A stretch of DNA of 64,000 nucleotides from Maritimibacter alkaliphilus HTCC2654 (GCF_000152805.1 NZ_CH902578.1:2317074-2381073), one strand, 5' to 3'. Positions 26,021 to 35,308 are shown, counted from the stretch's first letter. Numbers and translations are program-made. The notes: a model not told the origin generated them from the sequence alone.

Positions 26021-27751
26021 ATGCCTCGACTGATCGCCTTTCTGCTCGCCGCCGCGCTTCTTGCCGGAAGCGTGGGGTGGTCGGCATATCGTGACGCACT
26101 CGACCGCCTGACGGAACGGGGCGAGGCCGACCTGTCGCTCGCCGCCGACCGGGTGACCGGCCAGCTTCTGCGCTACCGCGAGCTTGCCGTGATCCTCGCC
26201 CGCCATCCCGATCTGAAACGCCTTCTGATCTGGGGCGGGTCGCCCGGCGCTTCGGTGGAAGTCGTGCAGGGCATGGCCGACATGACGGGCGCCTCGGACG
26301 TGGCGGCGGTCGACCTCCATGGCCGCATCGTGGCGGGCAGCAACGGCAGCTCGGTCGCCCGCGACCCGAAGGAACCGCCGCTCGAACGCGCACTAGACGG
26401 GGCGCTGGGCACGTCGAACGAAATCGTCGCCGGCCCCCTCGGCCCGCGCCGTTACTTTGCCTTCGCCGCACCTGTGCAGAGCGAGTCCGGCGTGGTCGTC
26501 GGCGCCGTCATGACCCGCGTGTCGGTGGCGCAGATCGAAGACAACTGGCCCGGCGACGCGCCGCCTGTGTTCTTCACCGACCGCCAGAACCGCATTTTCG
26601 TGACCAACCGATCCGGCCTCGTCCTCGCGGACCGCAGCGACGGAATGCCCGACTATGAAAGCGCCATCACGGCGGGGCGTGAGGTCTGGCGCATTTTCGG
26701 GGATCGCTACCTGCCCAATCGTGCGATCCACCTGCAACGCGATCTGCCGACCATTGGCATGACCGCCGAAATCCTTATCGACAGTTCCGGTGCATTCTAC
26801 TCTGCCGTCCTGTGGGGCCTGATTGCGGCGGGTGCGCTTTTGACCTTCGGCGCGATCCTGTTCTTCGTGCAGCAGAAACGCGCGGCGCTGGCCGATCGGT
26901 TGACGGTCGAAGCCGCGGCGAACGCCCGTCTCGAAGCGCGCGTCGTCGAACGCACGCAGGAACTGACCGAGGTGAACGCGGACCTGCGCCGCGAAGTGTC
27001 GGAACGGAAAGAGGCCGAAGCGGCGCTGAAACGCGCGCAGGACGAGCTTGTGCAGGCGGGCAAGCTGTCGGCGCTCGGCAAGATGTCGGCCGGGATCAGT
27101 CACGAACTGAACCAACCGCTCATGGCGATCCGGTCCTTCGCGGAAAACGGCGAGCAGTTCTTTGACCGGGGCAAGCCGGAACGCGCACGCGACAACCTTG
27201 GCAAGATCTCGGAACTGGCACGCCGGATGGGCCGGATCATCCAGAATCTCAGGGCCTTCGCCCGGCAGGAAAGTGGCCCGGTCACAGATGTCGATCTGGT
27301 CGATGTCATCGACGCCTCGCTTGAAATGACCGCCGACAAGATCCACCGCCACGAGGTCGAGCTTGTCTATGACCGCCCCCACCTTCCGATCATGGTGCGC
27401 GGGGGCGAAGTGCGGCTTCAACAGGTCGTCGTGAACCTCGTCTCGAATGCCGTCGACGCGATGAGCGATGCGCCCGAGCGCCGCCTTTCGCTGACCCTCG
27501 ACACCGACGGCCCCGCCGTGCGCCTGACGGTGCGCGATTCCGGCCCCGGCATCGCGGACCCCGACCGCGTGTTCGATCCGTTCTATTCCACGAAAGAGGT
27601 CGGCGCGGCCGAGGGCATGGGGCTGGGCCTGTCGATCTCATACGGTCTGGTCCAGAGTTTCGGCGGCGCGATCAAGGGGCTGAACCACCCCGAGGGCGGC
27701 GCGGCCTTTACGGTCGAACTGGTGCCCGCCGGGCTGGAGGCGGCCGCGTGA
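26021..27751 (+). CDS. DctB-type sensor histidine kinase
   Basis: A 576-residue membrane kinase. The first helix (IAFLLAAALLAGSVGW) and a second near residue 265-285 (SAVLWGLIAAGALLTFGAILFF) enclose a periplasmic double-PAS (dCache-like) sensor domain of about 240 residues, like that of C4-dicarboxylate sensor DctB. A coiled coil follows (LEARVVERTQELTEVNADLRR). The H-box is GKMSAGISHELNQPLMAIRSF, the N-box LQQVVVNLVSNAVDAMS, and the G-boxes RDSGPGIADP and GMGLGLSIS. The ATG at 26021 is taken; a TTG six bases earlier is possible. The stop overlaps the regulator gene by four bases. The ligand is probably a carboxylate taken up by one of the TRAP systems nearby. Confidence 0.88.
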   Translation: MPRLIAFLLAAALLAGSVGWSAYRDALDRLTERGEADLSLAADRVTGQLLRYRELAVILARHPDLKRLLIWGGSPGASVEVVQGMADMTGASDVAAVDLHGRIVAGSNGSSVARDPKEPPLERALDGALGTSNEIVAGPLGPRRYFAFAAPVQSESGVVVGAVMTRVSVAQIEDNWPGDAPPVFFTDRQNRIFVTNRSGLVLADRSDGMPDYESAITAGREVWRIFGDRYLPNRAIHLQRDLPTIGMTAEILIDSSGAFYSAVLWGLIAAGALLTFGAILFFVQQKRAALADRLTVEAAANARLEARVVERTQELTEVNADLRREVSERKEAEAALKRAQDELVQAGKLSALGKMSAGISHELNQPLMAIRSFAENGEQFFDRGKPERARDNLGKISELARRMGRIIQNLRAFARQESGPVTDVDLVDVIDASLEMTADKIHRHEVELVYDRPHLPIMVRGGEVRLQQVVVNLVSNAVDAMSDAPERRLSLTLDTDGPAVRLTVRDSGPGIADPDRVFDPFYSTKEVGAAEGMGLGLSISYGLVQSFGGAIKGLNHPEGGAAFTVELVPAGLEAAA

Positions 27752-28974
27752 CGCGCCGGGTTCTGCTGGTCGACGACGATGCCTCGGTGCGCGAGGCGCT
27801 TGGGCAGACGCTTGAGCTTGCCGATCTGGTCCCGGTCCTCGCGGGCAGCTACATCGAAGCCAAGGACCACATCACCGCCGACTTCGAGGGGGTCGTGGTC
27901 AGCGATATCCGTATGCCGGGCAAGGACGGCTTCGCGCTCCTCGGTTTCACCCATGAGGTCGACCCGGAACTGCCCGTGATACTGTTGACCGGAGAGGGCG
28001 ACATTCCGACGGCCGTTCGGGGCATGGCGGCCGGGGCCTTCGACTTTCTCGAAAAACCCTGCGCGCCCGCCGACCTGCTGACCGTCGTGGAAAAGGCCCT
28101 GAAGACCCGCGCACTGGTGCTGGAAAACAGGTCGCTCAAGGCGCAGGTCGAGGCAGGCGATGCCGCCGCGCGCCTGCTTCGGGGCACCTCGGCGCTGTCC
28201 GAAAAGATGCGCGACGATGCCCGCGCCGTGGCCCGCACGATGGCCGATGCGCTCATCACAGGTGAGCCGGGGGTGGGCACGTCGAAGATGGCGGAAGTCG
28301 TCCACCTGCTTTCCGCCGTGTCGCGCGGCCCGTTCCTGAAAATCCCCGGCGCGGGGACGACGCCCGACACGCTGGCCGCCGTGTTCGACGAGGCCGAGGG
28401 CGGCACGATCTTCATCGACGAGGTCGCGGGGATGAGCCAGCCCGCGCAATTCGCGCTGCTCGAACGGCTCGAACAGCCTTCCGCGCCACGGGTGCTGGCC
28501 GGGACGTATCAGGATCTTGCCAAGCTGACGGAAACCGGCGCGTTCAACCCCGATCTTTACTATCGGCTCGAAGCCGCGCGCATCCACATCCCGCCGCTTC
28601 GCGAACGGCGCGAGGATATCCCGACGCTCTTTCGGCATTACGTCGAAATCGCATGCGAACAGGCCGCGCTGCCCAAGCCCGACATCCCGACCGATGTGAC
28701 CCACCGCCTGATGGGGCAGGACTGGCCGGGGAACGCCCGTGCGCTGATGAACGCCGCGATGCGCTTCGCGATGGGTCTGGCGGAACCCGACGCCGCAGGC
28801 GGGCTGGGGCTTGCCGAACGCATGGCGGATGTGGAGCGCGCCTTTCTGATCGAGGCCTTGCGCGATCACGAAGGCCGCGCGACCGAGGCCGCGCGCAGCC
28901 TGAAACTCCCACGCAAGACGTTTTACGACAAGCTTGCGCGGCATGGGCTGAAACCCGAGGATTACCGCAGCTAG
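27748..28974 (+). CDS. DctD-like response regulator lacking the GAFTGA loop
   Basis: A 408-residue NtrC-family regulator: receiver domain (1-about 120; acidic pocket VDDDAS, phosphorylation Asp in VVSDIRMPGKDG, Lys in EKPCAP), AAA+ domain (about 140-335) and a Fis-type helix-turn-helix (ATEAARSLKLPRKTFYDKLARHGL). The AAA+ domain is degenerate. The Walker A position reads GEPGVGTSK, without the usual GxGK lysine. The segment between PFLKIPGAG and GGTIFIDEV is about 30 residues shorter than in sigma-54 activators, so the GAFTGA loop that contacts sigma-54 is absent. The sensor-2 region YYRLEAARIHIPPLRERREDIP remains. It may activate sigma-70 promoters, as Rhodobacter NtrC does, or only bind DNA. 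Confidence 0.87.
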   Translation: MTRRVLLVDDDASVREALGQTLELADLVPVLAGSYIEAKDHITADFEGVVVSDIRMPGKDGFALLGFTHEVDPELPVILLTGEGDIPTAVRGMAAGAFDFLEKPCAPADLLTVVEKALKTRALVLENRSLKAQVEAGDAAARLLRGTSALSEKMRDDARAVARTMADALITGEPGVGTSKMAEVVHLLSAVSRGPFLKIPGAGTTPDTLAAVFDEAEGGTIFIDEVAGMSQPAQFALLERLEQPSAPRVLAGTYQDLAKLTETGAFNPDLYYRLEAARIHIPPLRERREDIPTLFRHYVEIACEQAALPKPDIPTDVTHRLMGQDWPGNARALMNAAMRFAMGLAEPDAAGGLGLAERMADVERAFLIEALRDHEGRATEAARSLKLPRKTFYDKLARHGLKPEDYRS

Positions 28975-31322
28975 GCTTCGGCAACCCGACGTCTGGCCAC
29001 CCCGTAATGCGCCCCGATGGTCACCAGCGCGAGCGCGACGGCGGGCCAATGCACCTCGGGCATCCGCATCAGGATGCCGATGGCCAGCGCCAACCGGACC
29101 AGCAGCTCGACCCGGCCCAGTCGCCGGGCGTCGAACCGCACCAGCGCGCTTGCGATCAGGTAGAGCGCCAGCACCAGCCGCACCAGCAACAGGGCGAGCC
29201 CCGGCCAGTCGATGCCCGGCCCGTAACCTTCGAGGAACGCGACCGCGCCGGGTGTCGCAAACGGATCGAGCTTGGCCGCGTCGATGAGCAGCAGTTCGGG
29301 GTAGAAGGCGAAGATGAACGGCAGGATGAACATGACGATCCCCGCCCCCACCGCCGCGAACCCCGTCTTCATCGGGTCGGCATGGGTGATCGACGCGGCG
29401 GCGAAGGCCGCGACCGCCACGGGTGGCGTGATGGCCGAGGCGACGGCGAAGAAGAAGATGAACATATGCGCGGTGAAGGGCGCGATCCCCAGCCCGATCA
29501 CGAGCGGCCCCATCAGAAGCGCGACGTTCACGTAGGCCGGGACCGTCGGCATCCCCATGCCCAGCAGAATGGCAAGCAGCATGGTCACGAAAAGGGCCGC
29601 GAACAGGAATACCCCACCATCCTGCAACTCCGGGCCGAAGAGACGCAAAAGCCCGGTCACGTCGCGGGCGATGAAGCCGGACAGGCCGGTGAAGTTCAGG
29701 CAGAAGTCGATGACCGACACCGATAGAAACATGAGGTAGAGAGTTGAGATCAGGATGCCCGCCTCGGACAGCGCGCCGAAGATCTGCGTGGGCCTCTCGC
29801 GGAATTTCGGGTCGAGGAAGAATAGGACCACCAGAAGCATCACGGCCCACCAGCCGGCCGACCCCGCATCGCCCGCGCTGTTCTGAATGAGCTTGAACAG
29901 GAACGGCAGATCGGTCGCCAGACAACTATCCCCGTTCACGACCCTTTCGACCCCGAAGAGCGCGGCGATGGGACCACAGCCGATCGCCTCTTTCGGCGTT
30001 ACGAGCAGGAACAGGATCATCAGGATCGGCGCGAAGATCATGACGAGGTTCAGGTAGTCCTGCCGGCTCAGAAGCATGTCCGGGGTCTTTTCGCCCACCG
30101 CCTCGATCCCCTGTTTGCGGGCCTGAAAGACCACCGTCAGGAACAGAACGCCGAAATAGGCCGCGGCGGGCAGCGCGGCGGCGATGATGACCTCGCGGTA
30201 GGGCGTGACGGTCATCGCGGCGAGCACGAAGGCCGCGACCCCCATGACGGGCGGCATGATCTGCCCGCCGGAGGATGCCGCGGCCTCGACCCCACCCGCG
30301 AAGGTGCGCGAAAAGCCGCGCTTCAACATCATCGGGATGGTCAGAACGCCCGTGGACAGCACGTTGGTCACCGGACCGCCCGAAATGGTGCCGAACAGCG
30401 CCGACGACACGATAGCGGCATGGGCGGGGCCACCGCGCAGACGCCGGGTCCACAGGAACGCGACCTTGATGAGCGATTGACCCCCTGCGGAAATCCCGAA
30501 GAGCGAGCCAAGCACGATATAAGGAAAGACCGAGGACAGCAGGATGCCCATGAACCGGCCCAGAAGGCCCTGCGAGGTGTTGGTCAGCACGTCCTCGACA
30601 TTGGGCCGCCCGTCCATCAGCGTTCGGGGTTCACCGCCCAGCTTGGTAATGGCGTATTTGTTCATGTCCTCGGACCCGAAGACATACCAGATCGCCACGG
30701 TGATGAGCGTATAGGCGGCGATGAGAATCGCGACGGCCACGAGGGGAAAGCCCCAGACTCGCACGTTATAGGCAAGGAATACGGTGATCGCCGCGCCAAC
30801 GATGGCGAAGATCCACGAGCCAGTGGTGTTGATACAGGCCGGGTCGTCTACGCTTGTGGGTTCCGGCAGGCCATAGAGTTCCGCGAACTCCTTTTCTTCC
30901 TGCAAGGCGCGCGCGATCAGGTCGGCGCGTTCGCCCGTGAACTGGTCGATCAGGCAGATCGAGTCGATTTCGATCACGTAGGTCAGCGACACCATGATCG
31001 CCATCGTCACCAGCGCGACATCCATGACGATCGCGAAGGCGCGGCGCATCGGCGCCTTGTCGCGGTCCTTCATGTAGAAGGAATGCTTGGCGACGACGAT
31101 CAGCATCATCAGCACGAAAGCGATCGGGTAGAGGTATTCGTAGGGGTATTTCCGGATCACGATGTCGGGGTCACCGGTGATGTTGGCGACAAGCTGGTCC
31201 AGACCCGGGATCGACGGGATCGTGTTCATCAAGCCGATGAAGACGAGCACCAGTCCCAGCCCCTTGGCGAAGGGCATAAGTCGATTCACGGGCGGTGGGG
31301 CCGGCGTCTGGGTCGCGCTCAT
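28971..31322 (-). CDS. TRAP transporter fused permease (TAXI type)
   Basis: A 783-residue inner-membrane protein in which the small (DctQ-like) and large (DctM-like) TRAP subunits are fused, as usual for TAXI-type systems. Around 17 hydrophobic helices can be counted. Conserved large-subunit blocks are SSALFGTISGGPVTNVLSTGVLTIPMM, SSGGQIMPPVMGVAAFVLA, ILLGMGMPTVPAYVNVALL and AITPPVAVAAFAAASITHADP (locations about 310-380 and 575-650). It starts with MSATQTPAPP after a GGAG site. Its stop shares a CTAG with the convergent dctD-like gene. It works with the binding protein encoded just upstream; the substrate is unknown. Confidence 0.93.
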   Translation of the reverse strand: MSATQTPAPPPVNRLMPFAKGLGLVLVFIGLMNTIPSIPGLDQLVANITGDPDIVIRKYPYEYLYPIAFVLMMLIVVAKHSFYMKDRDKAPMRRAFAIVMDVALVTMAIMVSLTYVIEIDSICLIDQFTGERADLIARALQEEKEFAELYGLPEPTSVDDPACINTTGSWIFAIVGAAITVFLAYNVRVWGFPLVAVAILIAAYTLITVAIWYVFGSEDMNKYAITKLGGEPRTLMDGRPNVEDVLTNTSQGLLGRFMGILLSSVFPYIVLGSLFGISAGGQSLIKVAFLWTRRLRGGPAHAAIVSSALFGTISGGPVTNVLSTGVLTIPMMLKRGFSRTFAGGVEAAASSGGQIMPPVMGVAAFVLAAMTVTPYREVIIAAALPAAAYFGVLFLTVVFQARKQGIEAVGEKTPDMLLSRQDYLNLVMIFAPILMILFLLVTPKEAIGCGPIAALFGVERVVNGDSCLATDLPFLFKLIQNSAGDAGSAGWWAVMLLVVLFFLDPKFRERPTQIFGALSEAGILISTLYLMFLSVSVIDFCLNFTGLSGFIARDVTGLLRLFGPELQDGGVFLFAALFVTMLLAILLGMGMPTVPAYVNVALLMGPLVIGLGIAPFTAHMFIFFFAVASAITPPVAVAAFAAASITHADPMKTGFAAVGAGIVMFILPFIFAFYPELLLIDAAKLDPFATPGAVAFLEGYGPGIDWPGLALLLVRLVLALYLIASALVRFDARRLGRVELLVRLALAIGILMRMPEVHWPAVALALVTIGAHYGVARRRVAEA

Positions 31323-31407
31323 GTCATGCTCCGGGGTGTTTACGCAGGTCTACCGTATCCGGGTGGAACGGGGCTGTGCGCCCCGTCCCGGCTCGCGGAG
31401 TGGTGGT

Positions 31408-31432
31408 GTCCGGGCGAAGGTGCCGCCCGGAC
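31408..31432 (-). other. Intercistronic hairpin after TAXI binding-protein gene
   Basis: A 9-bp stem GTCCGGGCG/CGCCCGGAC (31408-31416 with 31424-31432) without a following U-tract, in the gap between the binding-protein and permease genes. It probably protects the upstream mRNA segment. Confidence 0.6.
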
Positions 31433-31439
31433 GGTTGAT

Positions 31440-32510
31440 TCATTCGGCTTCGGCGCAGTCGGGCACGTCGTAGCCCGCCTCTTCCCAGGCCGCGACGGCA
31501 CCGGGATGGTATTTCAGCGACAGGCCGCCGCAGAAGCCAGTGGACTTCTGGTCGAGCACGTCGAAGTTCACGGTCTTGCCGTAGGGCGCCCGCGCTTTCA
31601 GCTCGTCGAGCGACGCGATGTAGGTGGCGGTGAGCGCCTTGACCGTCTCGAAGTCGAGATCGGCCCGAACCATCGTCGCGAAAGGCACGCCCGGCGAACG
31701 GAACACGCCATCCTCGGAAATCAGGTGCACGCCCTGATCCGCGCCATAGCCAAGATCGGCCTCGGCCACTTCGACGGGGGCGTTACCGGGGGCCGACAGG
31801 AATTTTTGCATCGCCTCGCCTTCCCAGATATCCTTGGGGATCGAGATGATGTTCACGTCGCCAGTCGACAGCATCGTGACCACCCGGTCCGAGGGCGAGG
31901 TGATCGGGACCATGACCGCATCGGCCGACCCGTCGACCAGAACCGAGGGAAGCTCGCCCCAGTTGGTCTGGTAGCCCTTGTAATCCTCACCGTCCTTGTA
32001 ACCGCCCGAGCCGAACAGGATCGTCTGGCGCCCCACGGTCAGAGCCGCGCCGCGGGGCGGGCCGTTCCAGACCGTCTTGTCCGCCAGCTGCTCATAGCTC
32101 GTGATGCCCGACGCGACCGGCGTGATAAGGCCATAGGCCCCGGCGTTATAGGGCGCGATGGCGCGCACGTTGGCGGCCAGCGCCGCCCCGTCTTCACCGA
32201 TGGCCGAGAACGGTCCGCGCCCCGCTTCGAGCAGGAAGTGCAGCACGGTCGGCGCGGTCACCATGTCGGACTTGCCCTCGGCCACGTTGACGATCGAGTT
32301 CGTCGCGGTCTGCCCCTCTTGCACCTGGATGTTGGCCACGCCATCGCGGGCCGCCACATCGGCGAGGTGGATCATCATCAGGTGCGGCGAGTTGCCGGGC
32401 GAGGATGTCTCGCCCGTCAGGTTGGCCTGCGCGAACGCCGCGCCGGCGGCCAGCAGAACGCTGCCTGCCGACACGGCGGCCAGTGCCGTCTTACAGATCA
32501 TCGAAGTCAT
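31440..32510 (-). CDS. TAXI-family TRAP solute-binding protein
   Basis: A 356-residue periplasmic protein with a cleavable signal (core ALAAVSAGSVLLAAGAAFA). The mature protein has the two-lobed binding-protein pattern of the TAXI family: HLMMIHLADVAARDGVANIQVQEGQTATNSI near the N-terminus (about 45-75), then YNAGAYGLITPVASGI and GPPRGAALTVGRQTILFG. It is preceded by GGAGACCT and follows the sulfatase gene by 33 bases, so sulfatase, binding protein and permease form one operon. The ligand is not known; the sulfatase suggests a sulfated compound. Confidence 0.88.
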   Translation of the reverse strand: MTSMICKTALAAVSAGSVLLAAGAAFAQANLTGETSSPGNSPHLMMIHLADVAARDGVANIQVQEGQTATNSIVNVAEGKSDMVTAPTVLHFLLEAGRGPFSAIGEDGAALAANVRAIAPYNAGAYGLITPVASGITSYEQLADKTVWNGPPRGAALTVGRQTILFGSGGYKDGEDYKGYQTNWGELPSVLVDGSADAVMVPITSPSDRVVTMLSTGDVNIISIPKDIWEGEAMQKFLSAPGNAPVEVAEADLGYGADQGVHLISEDGVFRSPGVPFATMVRADLDFETVKALTATYIASLDELKARAPYGKTVNFDVLDQKSTGFCGGLSLKYHPGAVAAWEEAGYDVPDCAEAE

Positions 32511-32543
32511 AGGTCTCCTCCCTTTTTGACCGATGGTGCCGGG

Positions 32544-34229
32544 TCACGCCCGGCGCGTTTCCTTGTCCCGCATGTCCGGCACCTTGCGGTTCCGGTATTT
32601 GGCGGTCAGCTCCTCGGGCAGGTCATCCTCCGTGACCACGCCGATCAGCACGCCGGTCCGTGCGGGGCCGGACGTCCGGGCCGCACGAATGGTGTCGTTC
32701 GAAATGGTGGTCCGCGCCGCGGGGCGCGCGGTCCAGTCGAACAGGCGGTCGTACATCATGTCGATGACGTCCGCATGGGCGTTGGTGCCGCCCAGATCGT
32801 TGATCTCGCCCGGATCGTCCCTGAGGTTGAACAGCATCGGGCGATGGCCGCTTTCGAAGTGGATCATCTTCCAGGTCTTGTCAGCAACCATGAACATCCG
32901 CGCGTCCTTGGGGTCGATGTCGAGCCGCCCGGCCAGCGGGCTGGTCGAGAAATCGTATTCGCAGATCACGTAATCCCGGTCGGGCGCGTTCCCACCCCGC
33001 AGCATGGGAAGCAGCGACTGACCCTCGAGGATATGGTCGAGCTTCGACGCGTCGCCCCCCGCCACGTCCACGAAGGTCGGCAGGAAGTCGATGCACTCGA
33101 CCAGCGCGTCGGTCGACGTGCCGCGCGTCGCATCCGCCTCGCGCGAGGGGTCGTAGATGATGAGCGGCACCTTCACCGACGCATCGTGGAAAAAGGTCTT
33201 CTCCCCCATCCAGTGATCGCCCATGAAATCGCCGTGGTCCGAGGTAACGACGATCATCGTGTCCTCCATCCGCCCAGACTTTTCGAGGTAGTCGAACAGA
33301 ACGCCCATCTGGTCGTCGCACTGCTTGATAAGGCCCATGTAGGCGCGCAGCACCTTGGCGCGCACGTCATCGCGCGAGAATGCCTTGCCGACCGGCGAAT
33401 TCTGGAAGCCCTTGAACACCGGATGATCCGTCTCGCGCTCCGCCTCGCTGCGCACCGGGTCGAGAAAGTGCTCAGGGCCATACATGCTCGCGTAGGGTTC
33501 CGGCACGATATAGGGCCAATGCGGCTTGATGTAGGACAGGTGGCAACACCATGGCTGATCTCCCTGCGCTTCGATGAATTCGATCCCGCGCCGGGTCAGA
33601 TAGGGCGTTTCGCTGTCGTCTTCGGCGATATTCGCGGGCAGGTCGGAGTTCTCGAGGAACCAGCCCGACAGCACGTTGCCCTGGTCGTCGCGCGCCGAGT
33701 TGGCATAGTCGTGCCACGGATTGTCGCTCTCGTACCCCTTGGACCGCAGGTAGTCGTTGTATTTGAGCGCGCCGCCTTCGTCATAGAACCCGTCAGGCCC
33801 TTCGGGGCGCATTCCGTCATCGCGTTCGAATACGTCGAAGCCGCATTCCGACACCCGCGCGCCGATCACGCTGTCCGGTTCCAGCCCCAGCCGCCGCATC
33901 CCTTCGGCATCGGCGGCCATGTGGGTCTTGCCCACCAGCCAGCAGCCCATGCCAAGGTCGCGCAGGTGATCGCCCATGGTCAGCTCGCCCACCTTGAGCG
34001 GCGTGTTGTTCCAGCTTGCCCCGTGGCTGTGGACGTAGCGCCCGGTATAGGTCGACATGCGCGACGGACCACACAACGGCGACTGGATGATCGCGCGGTC
34101 GAACCGCACACCCTTCGCGGCGAGCCGGTCGAGGTTCGGGGTGTGCAGATGCGGGTGGCCGTAGCAGCTTAGATAATCCCAGCGAAGCTGGTCGAACATG
34201 ATGAAAAGGATATTCCGAGGTTGCCCCAT
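32544..34229 (-). CDS. Sulfatase-family hydrolase, no signal peptide
   Basis: A 561-residue member of the alkaline phosphatase superfamily, sulfatase branch. The N-terminal metal motif is NILFIMFDQLRWDYL. The formylglycine site is LCGPSRMSTYTGR, with the Cys of the CxPSR signature to be converted by a formylglycine-generating enzyme. KTHM near residue 100 and the second metal site VVTSDHGDFMGDH near 325 complete the active site. No secretion signal is visible, so it should act in the cytoplasm, unlike many sulfatases. It is the first gene of the operon with the TAXI-TRAP transporter. A phosphonate or phosphate ester hydrolase activity cannot be excluded within this superfamily. Confidence 0.85.
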   Translation of the reverse strand: MGQPRNILFIMFDQLRWDYLSCYGHPHLHTPNLDRLAAKGVRFDRAIIQSPLCGPSRMSTYTGRYVHSHGASWNNTPLKVGELTMGDHLRDLGMGCWLVGKTHMAADAEGMRRLGLEPDSVIGARVSECGFDVFERDDGMRPEGPDGFYDEGGALKYNDYLRSKGYESDNPWHDYANSARDDQGNVLSGWFLENSDLPANIAEDDSETPYLTRRGIEFIEAQGDQPWCCHLSYIKPHWPYIVPEPYASMYGPEHFLDPVRSEAERETDHPVFKGFQNSPVGKAFSRDDVRAKVLRAYMGLIKQCDDQMGVLFDYLEKSGRMEDTMIVVTSDHGDFMGDHWMGEKTFFHDASVKVPLIIYDPSREADATRGTSTDALVECIDFLPTFVDVAGGDASKLDHILEGQSLLPMLRGGNAPDRDYVICEYDFSTSPLAGRLDIDPKDARMFMVADKTWKMIHFESGHRPMLFNLRDDPGEINDLGGTNAHADVIDMMYDRLFDWTARPAARTTISNDTIRAARTSGPARTGVLIGVVTEDDLPEELTAKYRNRKVPDMRDKETRRA

Positions 34230-34319
34230 CCAGCCAGTATCCTCCCAAATCCCGTAAGCATGGCGTTGGATTCTGGTTTTATCGCAAAATTTCCCGTCAG
34301 GATAATAGAAGGTAGCACT

Positions 34320-34345
34320 TCGATATATCAGTCTCGATATGTCAG
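34320..34345 (-). promoter_or_regulatory. Tandem 12-base direct repeat upstream of the sulfatase operon
   Basis: TCGATATATCAG (34320-34331) and TCGATATGTCAG (34334-34345) differ at one base and are 14 bases apart, 90-115 bases upstream of the sulfatase start, next to the end of the LysR gene. Possible regulator site. Confidence 0.4.
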
Positions 34346-35253
34346 CCGAATTGCCGCGCCGCGGCGCGGACGTGGTCCGCGAACCGCTCGGCCTCGGCGG
34401 ACAGCGCCCTGTCGCGAAAGAACGTCAGACCGACGGAGGACACCAGTTCGTCGCCCCGCAACGCAAGATCGACCAGCGTTCCCGCCGCCAATTCCTGCCG
34501 CACCCCCCCACGCGGCAGCACGGCCACGCACTGATGTTGGGCTAGGTAGGACCGGGTGAACTCGAACGACACCGTTTCGATCTGGTTGGGAAACTCGCTC
34601 ACCCCGCGCGCCACGATGAACTTGTCCATCTCGCGCCGGATGATCGTGCCTGCGAGCGGCACCAGCATCTGCTGCGTCTCGAAGTCCTGCACGGTGAGCG
34701 GACCGTCGAGCGCGACGAACGGGTGATCCGGGCGGGCGACGAAGATGATGTCTTCGGCATAAAGATGCTCGAACGTGACGCCCTTGAGGTGTTCCAGAGA
34801 CAAAAGCCGCCCGAGGATGAAGTCCAATTCGCCCCGCGCCAGCCGCGCGATCAACTCGTCCACCGCCGCCCAGTGAATCTCGACGTCGATATCGGGCGCG
34901 GTGCGCTTGAATTCGGCCACCGCATCCACCGCCACCGTGCGCGCCACGTTCGGCAGAACCCCGAATGCCACGCGCGCCTTGGCGGAATCGCCCTGCGCCG
35001 CCACCGCCCCGGCCTCGATCTGCGTCAGGGCGATGTCGAAATGGCGCATGAGCTTGGCCCCGGCATCGGTCAGAGAGACGCCCCGGCCCGTCCGGTCGAA
35101 CAGCGGACTTCCGATGATCTCTTCGATCTCGGCAAGCGTGCGCGACACGGCCGGCTGAGACGAGTTCAACTGCCGCGCCGCATGGGTGACGGACCCGGCC
35201 TTGGCCACGGCAAGGAAACAGCGGATATGGCGCATCCGCAGACGACTGAACAC
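34342..35253 (-). CDS. LysR-family transcriptional regulator (PcaQ/GbpR-like)
   Basis: A 303-residue regulator. The N-terminal winged helix-turn-helix is RMRHIRCFLAVAKAGSVTHAARQLNSSQPAVSRTLAEIEE (residues 6-45). The effector-binding domain follows from about residue 90 (FGVLPNVARTVAVDAVAEF, VDELIARLARGELDFILGRL). The short spacing and RTLAEIEEIIGSPLFDRTGRGVSLTDAG are typical of the PcaQ/GbpR subgroup. It starts at a GTG (35253); an ATG at 35235 is an alternative. It lies 112 bases upstream of the sulfatase-TRAP operon in the same direction, so it probably controls that operon. I infer this from position only. Confidence 0.88.
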   Translation of the reverse strand: MFSRLRMRHIRCFLAVAKAGSVTHAARQLNSSQPAVSRTLAEIEEIIGSPLFDRTGRGVSLTDAGAKLMRHFDIALTQIEAGAVAAQGDSAKARVAFGVLPNVARTVAVDAVAEFKRTAPDIDVEIHWAAVDELIARLARGELDFILGRLLSLEHLKGVTFEHLYAEDIIFVARPDHPFVALDGPLTVQDFETQQMLVPLAGTIIRREMDKFIVARGVSEFPNQIETVSFEFTRSYLAQHQCVAVLPRGGVRQELAAGTLVDLALRGDELVSSVGLTFFRDRALSAEAERFADHVRAAARQFG

Positions 35254-35308
35254 GCGCGAACCCTCCCTTGCCCGTGTCCGACCAGACTACCGACCCGGGC
35301 GGGCATGT

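Noticed and set aside
30420-34172. Plus-strand open frame of 1250 codons across the TRAP, binding-protein and sulfatase genes
   Set aside because: It crosses three well-identified minus-strand genes and has no recognisable domain; antisense shadow.
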